From Deltaproteobacteria bacterium (GTDB lineage: Bacteria; Desulfobacterota; Desulfobulbia; Desulfobulbales; SURF-16): a DNA stretch of 55,383 bases. The DNA lies in the NCBI GenBank assembly GCA_016219175.1, contig JACRCD010000015.1, forward strand, positions 1 to 55,383, given 5' to 3'. The notes under the pieces were generated by a model that worked only from the letters and a program-made list of their open reading frames with translations, was not told where the DNA came from and did no database searches. Positions 17,478-24,323 of this stretch are shown piece after piece. Within the stretch, counting starts at the first letter, position 1; each line of letters opens with the position of its first letter. The position numbers were made by a program, and so were the translations under genes.

Positions 17478-18394
17478 CACTCTCCGCTTTCCTGGCGCTT
17501 CTGCTTATTGGCATGGTTGGCCGCATGCCAGCCGGCCACGCATCCTTCACCCACCGCTTTGGCCATCTGCAGGGGCGGCCCGGCAATATCCCCGGCCGCA
17601 TACACCCCGGCCAGATTGGTTTCCTGGCGCTTGTTGGTGTCGATATAGGAGAAAGTTTCCATATCGAGCTGGACCCCCAGATTGGTGGCCAGCTCCATGG
17701 CCCCCTTGGCGCCAAGCTCAACAAAGACGCCTTCAACCTCCAGCAGTGCATCGTCTTCCAGCAGCAGTTTTTCCACCCCGTTTTCGCCGATGATCTCCTT
17801 GACCCAGCTGCCCTTGTGCACCTTTACCCCGCTCTCTTCCAGTTTTCTGGCCAGTTCTTCGGAAACGGACAGCTCCCTGGCGACCAGATGCACCTCGGCG
17901 GCATATTTCAGCAGGGTAAGAGCCCCGTCCACCGCCGCGCTTTCGTTGCCCACCACGGCCACCTTGGCGTTACGGAAGAAATTGGCGTCACAGTCAACGC
18001 AGTAGCTGACCCCCTTGCCCGTCAACTCCTTTTCCCCCTTGACCCGGAGCTTGGTCTTGTGGGTGCCGGTGGCCAGAATGACGGTGCGGCCACGGTACGC
18101 CCCGCTCTCGGTGCGAACCTCGAAATGGTCATCGTTCTGGGCAATGCCCAGCACGTCTTCCTCGACAAAACAGGCGCCAAACCGGGTGGCCTGATTCAAG
18201 CCCACCTTGAGCATCTCGTGACCGTCGGTGATCCCGTCGACACAGAGATAGTTTTCCACATGGGCCGAGGAGATGGCGCTTTTATGCGGACGGCCGAGAA
18301 TGAGCACCGTGGCCTTTTTGCGGACGGCATGCACGGCGGCCTGCAACCCGGCGGGTCCCGCCCCGACGATAATGACATCAATGAATTCAGACAT
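17477..18394 (-). CDS. Thioredoxin reductase-like FAD disulfide oxidoreductase
   Basis: A 305-residue, low-molecular-weight thioredoxin-reductase-fold flavoprotein. The FAD-binding GAGPAG is at residues 11-16, the redox pair C132-VD-C135 sits where TrxB has CATC, and the C-terminal FAD motif GVYAAGDIAG is present. The nucleotide-binding segment is unusual: VVGNESAAVDGA replaces the GGGxSA pattern, and the HRRxxxR motif that binds the NADPH 2'-phosphate is missing (VHLVAREL instead). It may therefore use NADH, ferredoxin or another donor, as seen in divergent TrxR-like enzymes of anaerobes. It is coupled to tadA, and a thioredoxin-like protein is encoded at 21996. The partner is not proven. 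Confidence 0.85.
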   Translation of the reverse strand: MSEFIDVIIVGAGPAGLQAAVHAVRKKATVLILGRPHKSAISSAHVENYLCVDGITDGHEMLKVGLNQATRFGACFVEEDVLGIAQNDDHFEVRTESGAYRGRTVILATGTHKTKLRVKGEKELTGKGVSYCVDCDANFFRNAKVAVVGNESAAVDGALTLLKYAAEVHLVARELSVSEELARKLEESGVKVHKGSWVKEIIGENGVEKLLLEDDALLEVEGVFVELGAKGAMELATNLGVQLDMETFSYIDTNKRQETNLAGVYAAGDIAGPPLQMAKAVGEGCVAGWHAANHANKQKRQESGE

Positions 18395-18719
18395 ATTTCA
18401 TCCCCTTTACGGTAAGGTTTCAGGTTCCCTTCAGGTTTGAAGGTCTTCCGCCGACAACCTCCGGAAAATACCTTTTTACGTAGCAGTCAATTTTGAGTAT
18501 GTTAGCGTCATACATTAATGTCCCTTTCCATGAATGTCAAAAAAGATGGCGTCGTAAAAAATCCGATCTACTGCGTTGCAGCGCATTTTTGTTCGTTCGG
18601 CATACCACATGTATTGCCTCACTCTCAAAAATACACTACGCCTTGTATATCGAATTTTATTACCTAGCCATCTGGGCTTTGTCGCCGACTTTTTACGGAT
18701 TTATCAAAAAAACAATGGT
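18395..18719. other. Divergent intergenic region carrying repeat A2
   Basis: 325 bp between the minus-strand flavoprotein gene and the plus-strand EndoQ-helicase gene. Half of it is the family A repeat copy A2 (18545-18705). The left half must hold the flavoprotein promoter, but no clear promoter boxes were identified. Confidence 0.6.
18545..18705 (+). repeat. Family A dispersed hairpin repeat, copy A2
   Basis: 161 bp, nearly identical to copy A3 over its whole length. It begins gatggcgtcgtaaaaaa and ends ctttttacggatttatc, giving an imperfect terminal inverted repeat. The interior is a long imperfect palindrome centred on ggcataccacatgtattgcc. Its right end lies 14 nt before the ATG of the EndoQ-helicase fusion. 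Confidence 0.85.
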
Positions 18720-21700
18720 ATGAAATTTCTCGCCGACCTGCACATCCACTCACCCTTTTCCCGCGCCACCAGTAAGGAAAGCGATCTGGCCGGACTCTTT
18801 GCCTGGGCGCGGGTGAAAGGCATCCATCTCATCGGCACCGGTGATTTTACCCATCCCGGCTGGTTTCAGCATTTAAAGGACAATCTTGTCCCGGCCGAGC
18901 CCGGTTTGTACCGGCTGAAAAACGAAAATCTTCCTCCTGCCTTCCCGCAGGGTGCGCCTGAAGCAATTGGGGTCCGCTTCATTCTGACCACGGAGATCAG
19001 CTCCATTTACAAGCGCCATGACAGGGTGCGCAAGGTCCACAATATCCTCTTTGCCCCTGATTTCGCCGCGGTTGAGAAAATAAACCGGAGGCTGGCCGCC
19101 ATCGGCAATATCGAGTCGGACGGCAGGCCCATCCTGGGCCTCGACTCCCACGATCTGCTTGAGATTGTTCTGGAAGAGGCGCCCCATGGCTTCCTGGTGC
19201 CCGCCCATATCTGGACCCCCTGGTTTTCCCTGTTCGGCTCCAAATCGGGTTTTGACTCCATCGAGGAATGTTTCGGCGATCTCGCCAGCCACGTGTTTGC
19301 CCTGGAAACCGGGCTCTCGTCGGATCCGGACATGAACCGTCTCGTTTCAGCCCTCGACCGCTTCACCCTGATTTCCAACTCCGACTGCCACTCCCCTGCC
19401 AAACTGGGACGGGAGGTCAATCTCTTTGACTGCGATTTCGATTTTTTCAGCATGAAAGAGGCCCTGAAAAATCCCGCTCAAGGTTTTGCCGGCACCATGG
19501 AATTTTTTCCGGAAGAAGGCAAGTATCACCTGGACGGACACCGCAACTGCAAGGTCTGCCTGGAGCCCCTGGAGACAAAGAAACACCATGGCATCTGCCC
19601 CGTCTGCGGCAAACCGCTGACCATCGGGGTCAGCCACCGGGTCATGGATCTGGCCGACCGGCAAACCCCTTTTTATCCGGAAAACAGCCCGGCCTTCAAC
19701 AGCCTGATCCCCCTGCAGGAAGTTCTGGGCGAGATCATGGGCAAAGGTCCGGCCACCAAAGGGGTTCTTGAACTGTACCGGAAGGTTGTCAACCGTTTCG
19801 GCTCGGAGTTCAACATCTTTCTCCATGCGCCCTTGGAAGAGATCGCCGCCTTTTCTCCCCTGCTTGGCGAGGCCATGGCCCGGATCAGGACAAACAAGGT
19901 TATTCGCCAGCCCGGTTTTGACGGGCAGTTCGGCGTTATCCACGCCTTTGGGGAGGGGGAAATAGACAGGCTGCGCGGCCAGGCCGATCTTTTTGCCGGT
20001 GCAGCCCGAAAAAGACCAGCCCCCGCAAAACCAACACCGGTGGCCGGGCAACTGCCGCTTTCCCTGCCCCGGCCGGCAGTGGAAAAGAAGACCAGGACCA
20101 GCAACCCCGATCAACAGGCGGCCATCGACAGCACCGCACCCCGGATTCTGGTCTCGGCGGGACCGGGGACCGGGAAAACCCACACCCTTGTTTCCCGGAT
20201 GGTTCACCTGTTGCGGGAGAAAAAAATCCCGGCCGGGCACCTGTTCGCCATCACCTTTACCAATCGGGCGGCCGCTGAGATGAAGGAACGGCTCGCCAGC
20301 CGGGTGGGGGAGCTGGCCGAGATGGTTTTTGCCGGCACCTTTCACCGCTTCTGCCTGGAATGGCTGAGGCAGGAGAGGCCGGAACTGGCAGTCATCGGCG
20401 AGGAAGAACGGGAACTGCTGCTGAAAAGGCTCTTCCCGGCTAAAACAGCAAATGAAATTAAAAAAACAGGAGGCGCCATCGCGGCACAGCTCGCCTCAGC
20501 CGAGCCAGACGTAGAACATGAAAACCGGGAAGATGCTGACCGTTATCTCCTGGAATTGCACAAACTTGGCGCAATCGACCTGGAGGCGATCATCCCCTCT
20601 TTCGTGGCCAGACTAAAAACCGGCGATACTTTCAGCCAAATGGTGCGCAGCCGGGTCAGATATCTCTTTGTGGACGAGTTCCAGGACGTGAACCGGGCGC
20701 AGTACGAGCTTGTCACTCTGCTTGCCGGCTCCGCCGCCATCTTTGCCATCGGTGACCCGAACCAGGCGATTTACGGGTTTCGCGGCAGCGACCTCAATTT
20801 CTTTTTCCGCTTTGCCGCGACAGACAATACCCAGTGCCTGGCCTTGACCCGCAGCTACCGCTCAGGGTCCGCCATTCTCGAAGCGGCGGGAGCGGTGATC
20901 GGTCACAACAGGATTAAAGGGGATGCCGCACTTGCGCCGCAGCAAAAGGAAACCGGCCAAGTCACGCTCTATCCGGCCCCGACCGGCAAGGGTGAGGCGG
21001 AACATGTCGTCATGGAGATCGAAAAAATCATGGGCGGCATTTCCAGTTTCTCCATGAACTCGGGACGTTCCCAGGGAGAAGAATCAGACTTCGGTTTCCG
21101 TGATATCGCTGTACTTTACCGCCTGGCCCGGCAGGCTGACCATCTGGTTGAGGCCCTGGCCCGCCGGGGCATCCCCTTTCAGATTACCGGCGCGCGTCCG
21201 TTTTTCATGGAAACAAGGCTGCGGCCTCTCTATTACTGGACCCTTGCCGCCGCGGGCCGAGCGACAATGGCCGATTATCTCGCCCTGTGCCGGGAGGTCC
21301 CCGGCCTCGGCCAGACGACTCTGTCCGCGCTGGAAAGAACCATACCGCTCAACACCCGTGATTTCCTCGGGGAGGCGCTGGCCCTTGATCTTGCGGCCAA
21401 ACAGCGCCACGGTCTGCACCAGCTCACGGAGCTGCTCCGTTGTTTCCCGGAGAACGCGGCGCAAGATCTGCCCCGCGCCTTGCTGCCGGTTTTTGCCTTT
21501 TTCAACATCGATCGCGACCCCGCCGACAGCAGACGTTTTTTTGAACTGGCCGGCGCCTTCGGTTCCCTGCCCTCCTTTGCCCTGCATCTTGCTGAAAACG
21601 CCAAGGCGACCATCCATGATGAGCGGGCCGAGGCGGTTTCGCTCATGACCTTGCACAGCGCAAAAGGGCTTGAATTCCCCGTGGTTTTTATCACCGGCCT

Positions 21701-21929
21701 GGAGGATGGTCATCTCCCCTGCCGGTTGCCCGGCTGTGATCCGGAAGAGGAACGCCGACTTTTTTACGTGGGCATGACACGGGCCCAAAGAATGCTTAAT
21801 CTATCATATTCGCGGCAGGGAGAACCTTCGCCTTTTCTGAGCGAGATACCTCCGCCCCTGCTGAAAATCATGGCCCCTGAAAATGTCAAACGGAGGAAAC
21901 CGGCGGCGAAACAGCTCAGGCTTTTTTGA
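18720..21929 (+). CDS. Endonuclease Q-like PHP domain fused to UvrD/Rep helicase
   Basis: A 1069-residue fusion. Residues 1-~415 match Endonuclease Q: a PHP-fold nuclease start (MKFLADLHIHSPFSRATSK; H8, H10), TGDFTHPGW, TTEISSIY, NSDCHSP, a C4 zinc finger (C277, C280, C293, C296), and a conserved distal EndoQ segment. EndoQ cuts 5' to deaminated bases (U, hypoxanthine, xanthine) and AP sites. After a Pro/Ala-rich linker (~435-460), residues ~465-1045 are an SF1A helicase: Q motif-like NPDQQAAI, Walker A GPGTGKT (481-487), motif II VDEFQD (D652, E653), motif III IGDPNQAIYGFRG, motif V LMTLHSAKGLEFPVVF and motif VI FYVGMTRAQ. The ATG at 18720 is required to keep DLHIHS and has no visible ribosome site; the 14 nt before it abut repeat A2. 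Inference: a self-contained enzyme that nicks damaged DNA and unwinds from the nick. Confidence 0.9.
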   Translation: MKFLADLHIHSPFSRATSKESDLAGLFAWARVKGIHLIGTGDFTHPGWFQHLKDNLVPAEPGLYRLKNENLPPAFPQGAPEAIGVRFILTTEISSIYKRHDRVRKVHNILFAPDFAAVEKINRRLAAIGNIESDGRPILGLDSHDLLEIVLEEAPHGFLVPAHIWTPWFSLFGSKSGFDSIEECFGDLASHVFALETGLSSDPDMNRLVSALDRFTLISNSDCHSPAKLGREVNLFDCDFDFFSMKEALKNPAQGFAGTMEFFPEEGKYHLDGHRNCKVCLEPLETKKHHGICPVCGKPLTIGVSHRVMDLADRQTPFYPENSPAFNSLIPLQEVLGEIMGKGPATKGVLELYRKVVNRFGSEFNIFLHAPLEEIAAFSPLLGEAMARIRTNKVIRQPGFDGQFGVIHAFGEGEIDRLRGQADLFAGAARKRPAPAKPTPVAGQLPLSLPRPAVEKKTRTSNPDQQAAIDSTAPRILVSAGPGTGKTHTLVSRMVHLLREKKIPAGHLFAITFTNRAAAEMKERLASRVGELAEMVFAGTFHRFCLEWLRQERPELAVIGEEERELLLKRLFPAKTANEIKKTGGAIAAQLASAEPDVEHENREDADRYLLELHKLGAIDLEAIIPSFVARLKTGDTFSQMVRSRVRYLFVDEFQDVNRAQYELVTLLAGSAAIFAIGDPNQAIYGFRGSDLNFFFRFAATDNTQCLALTRSYRSGSAILEAAGAVIGHNRIKGDAALAPQQKETGQVTLYPAPTGKGEAEHVVMEIEKIMGGISSFSMNSGRSQGEESDFGFRDIAVLYRLARQADHLVEALARRGIPFQITGARPFFMETRLRPLYYWTLAAAGRATMADYLALCREVPGLGQTTLSALERTIPLNTRDFLGEALALDLAAKQRHGLHQLTELLRCFPENAAQDLPRALLPVFAFFNIDRDPADSRRFFELAGAFGSLPSFALHLAENAKATIHDERAEAVSLMTLHSAKGLEFPVVFITGLEDGHLPCRLPGCDPEEERRLFYVGMTRAQRMLNLSYSRQGEPSPFLSEIPPPLLKIMAPENVKRRKPAAKQLRLF

Positions 21930-21995
21930 TACGGGCATTATGGATGAAGGTAGGCCGGGAAACCTTTGCCGGCGGAAGATAGCGGGAAGTAAATC

Positions 21996-22484
21996 ATGAG
22001 TGAAATCGGACAGAAAAAGATAAAAATCGGCACGGCTTCCGTGGGCCTGATAGGTCTTGACCAGGCCATGCGGCAGGCACTAGCCCGCGAGCTGGCCGCG
22101 GACGAGGCCGTGGATTTTCTTTACAACGCCGTCAGCCGGGAAAATTATATCCCCGCCACAGCCGCTGATCTGTACCGAAAGGCCCTGGGCCGGGAATACG
22201 AGCGGGCCAGAAGCGGCGGCGGCCAGAGCCATCAGCAGCTCACCATCAAGATACTGGGGCCCGGCTGCGTGAGCTGCAACAAACTCAACACCATGATCTT
22301 TGACATCATGCAGCGGCTCGATATTGCAGCCGACATCGAGCAGATCCACGATCTCGACGAAATCTGGCGTCACGGCGTCATCACCACGCCTGCGCTTATC
22401 ATCAACGGCCGGATCAAAAGCTCGGGCCGCATGCCTCCTCCGGCTGAAGTGGAACAGTGGCTGCTGGAGGCATCCGGCGCTTGA
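21996..22484 (+). CDS. Thioredoxin-like protein with N-terminal helical domain
   Basis: 162 residues. The C-terminal half (~80-162) is a small thioredoxin/glutaredoxin fold of the MTH895 / redox-active disulfide protein 2 type, with KILGPGCVSCNKL (C91, C94), a cis-proline segment TTPALIINGRI, and an end typical of that group. The first ~75 residues are a helical domain that I cannot name. The family is thought to act in thiol-disulfide exchange, often near membrane or arsenic-related proteins. It follows the EndoQ-helicase gene by 66 bp and precedes a Cys-rich membrane protein by 23 bp. A GGAAG site precedes the ATG. Confidence 0.8.
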   Translation: MSEIGQKKIKIGTASVGLIGLDQAMRQALARELAADEAVDFLYNAVSRENYIPATAADLYRKALGREYERARSGGGQSHQQLTIKILGPGCVSCNKLNTMIFDIMQRLDIAADIEQIHDLDEIWRHGVITTPALIINGRIKSSGRMPPPAEVEQWLLEASGA

Positions 22485-22507
22485 CCCGGATAAAGGAACG
22501 ATCAGCC

Positions 22508-22792
22508 ATGCCATTATTTGATTCAGCAAAAAATGCAGCCCAAGGCTTTATGTGGAAAATCCCGGTCATCGACTTGCCAAATGGCCTGGTCATCGTGGCC
22601 CTGCTGCTTGTCGTCTACTGGTGTTTGCGAAAAACCAAAAAAAAGGCCCCCTTCCCGCAATTCTGCAAAGATTGCCTCTCGCTGGGCAAAAGTCTGCTCA
22701 GCCGTTCCTGTTACTGCAGGATGCAATGCAACTACCATCCCGAGCACCGGCACTCGGCCTACAAGTCCTATTTCCAGAAGAAGTCCGGCTGA
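22508..22792 (+). CDS. Small Cys/His-rich single-pass membrane protein
   Basis: 94 residues, not recognised. A short N-terminal part is followed by one transmembrane segment (~residues 25-40, LVIVALLLVVYW) and a tail with many possible metal or disulfide ligands: C53, C56, C68, C70, C74, H77, H80, H82. The start ATG at 22508 is chosen over upstream in-frame codons because it lies just past the thioredoxin-like gene (23 bp gap). The pairing with a thioredoxin-like protein suggests a thiol or metal partner, but this is inference. Confidence 0.65.
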   Translation: MPLFDSAKNAAQGFMWKIPVIDLPNGLVIVALLLVVYWCLRKTKKKAPFPQFCKDCLSLGKSLLSRSCYCRMQCNYHPEHRHSAYKSYFQKKSG

Positions 22793-22806
22793 GGGGGGGC
22801 GGCCGC

Positions 22807-23982
22807 CTAGTCTCCGCGAAAAGCTCTCACCTGGTTACGCCCCATTTCCTTGGCCTCATAAAGGGCCTGATCCGCACCCTCGGCAAGCATGCAGGTCAGC
22901 TTGTACATGGGATCGTCGTCCGGCGGTTTGCAGAAAATGGCGTGCCTGTTAAGGTCCCCCGCCGCAATATCCTTCCAGGCAATATCAAGTTCGCAAACGC
23001 CGATGCTGACCTCAACGGTGATTGAAACATTGTGCGGGTCGCCATCCGTTTCCCGCTGCATGAAGGTCATCGGTTTTTTGGAAATTTCCATCCTGATCGT
23101 TTCGCCTTTTTTCAAACCGTTTTTTTCATTGGTGCCGATGAGAAACAGGGCAAACTCGTCACCGCCGAGCCTGATGGGGGAATCAATGCCGGCACGGCAG
23201 TTATTCTGCACGATAGCGGCGACTTTCTGCTGGGCCCTGTCGCCGATGAAATGACCGTGCGTGTCGTTAATCTCCTTAAACCTGTCAATATCAAGCAGCA
23301 TCAAGGAAAAAGGAACCCTGCCTTTCTTATCCAGATACGTCTGGACGATTTTGGGCAGCTCCTGGTCAAAGAAACGCCTGTTGAAAATGCCGGTCAGCTT
23401 GTCGATAATGGCGTTTGACTCCAGCACCAGCAGGCTTTCCATGGAAAGTTCCATCTTCTCCTGGGTTGTTTTCGCCTTTTCGTTGAGTTCCGTGAAACTT
23501 TCCTCGACAATATGCAGGATTTGGTTCCTGCTGGTTGCCGATTTAATCGATTTCAAGGTATCCGCCTTGATGGTGTCGATCATGCCACAGGCATCGGCCT
23601 TGCTGATAATGGCGGCGAGCTGATGCAGATTTTTGCCGATGGCGTCAAGGAGCTGGGCATTAAAGTCCTGCTCTTCCTTCAGGGCCCGGGCCGTCCCGCT
23701 TTTTTTCAGCTTGTCGACCTCATCAAGAAAATCCCTGCCAAGGCTTTCAACCTGGGCCTTGTCTTTGTTGCTTACGAGCTTGAGATATTCTTCAAAGGAC
23801 TCTTTCACCAGTGTTTGCTGTTCATGGGACAGGCAGCTGACTCCGTCGAGATTTCTGATAAAGTGCCCGATCTGCAGCCAGACCGAGTCATAAGGCAAGC
23901 CCCTTTCCTTCAAGGCGGCGCAGACGGAATTACAGGCTATGAGCGGAGAAGCGACCAGGATGGAATTTTTTTTGGCAGCCAT
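22807..23982 (-). CDS. Diguanylate cyclase (GGDEF domain)
   Basis: 391 residues. The N-terminal ~185 residues are mostly helical and cytoplasmic, with no membrane segment and no named sensor fold. The C-terminal domain has the intact active site RLGGDEF (GGDEF at 273-277) and the metal-binding DIDRFKEIND, so it should make c-di-GMP from two GTP. No clear RxxD inhibitory site lies five residues before GGDEF. The domain contains a longer than usual insertion after VSITVEVSIGVCE before the final helix (ALYEAKEMGRN). Family A repeat A3 lies 20 bp upstream of the ATG, and the ribosome site is poor. Confidence 0.9.
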   Translation of the reverse strand: MAAKKNSILVASPLIACNSVCAALKERGLPYDSVWLQIGHFIRNLDGVSCLSHEQQTLVKESFEEYLKLVSNKDKAQVESLGRDFLDEVDKLKKSGTARALKEEQDFNAQLLDAIGKNLHQLAAIISKADACGMIDTIKADTLKSIKSATSRNQILHIVEESFTELNEKAKTTQEKMELSMESLLVLESNAIIDKLTGIFNRRFFDQELPKIVQTYLDKKGRVPFSLMLLDIDRFKEINDTHGHFIGDRAQQKVAAIVQNNCRAGIDSPIRLGGDEFALFLIGTNEKNGLKKGETIRMEISKKPMTFMQRETDGDPHNVSITVEVSIGVCELDIAWKDIAAGDLNRHAIFCKPPDDDPMYKLTCMLAEGADQALYEAKEMGRNQVRAFRGD

Positions 23983-24001
23983 ATTTTTTCTTGTGATGTT
24001 T

Positions 24002-24162
24002 GATGAACTCGTAAAAAGTCGGCGACAAAGCCCAGATGGCTAAGTAACAAAATTCGATATACAAGGCGTAGTGTATTTTTGAGAGCGAGGCAATACATGT
24101 GGTATGCCGAACGAACAAAAATGCGCTACAACGCAGTAGATCGAATTTTTTACGACGCCATC
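24002..24162 (-). repeat. Family A dispersed hairpin repeat, copy A3
   Basis: 161 bp, the reverse complement of copy A2 with few differences. Relative to the diguanylate cyclase gene it has the same orientation and nearly the same distance (20 bp) as A2 has to the EndoQ-helicase gene. Confidence 0.85.
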
Positions 24163-24171
24163 ATGTTTAAG

Positions 24172-24239
24172 AGCCGTTACGAAATAACATGGCCATTTTT
24201 TCAATGCATTTCTCTGGCCATGTTTTTTTTACAACGGCT
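24172..24239 (+). repeat. Family B hairpin repeat, copy B1
   Basis: A 68-bp element with ends agccgttacgaaataacatggcca and tggccatgtttttt...acaacggct, which are imperfect inverted repeats, around a short centre. It is nearly identical to parts of copy B2 (48173-48270). It starts 9 bp after the end of repeat A3. Confidence 0.75.
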
Positions 24240-24323
24240 TATGTATGTTGATCGCTTGGAAAATGGGAAAAATTCAAGCTAGCACAGAGCAGAGAGGCCT
24301 GTAAAGCAAAACCTGCATTGCCT

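Larger units (their letters stand above)
23983..24323. other. Intergenic region filled by repeats A3 and B1
   Basis: 341 bp between the diguanylate cyclase start and the Tex stop. It is almost entirely the two repeats listed separately, joined by 9 bp. The remaining ~80 bp before the Tex stop show no clear feature. Confidence 0.7.

Noticed and set aside
18576-18719. Upstream extension of the EndoQ-helicase frame by 48 codons
   Set aside because: The extra codons are the translated repeat A2. EndoQ proteins begin at the MKFLADLHIHS type start, so the ATG at 18720 was used.
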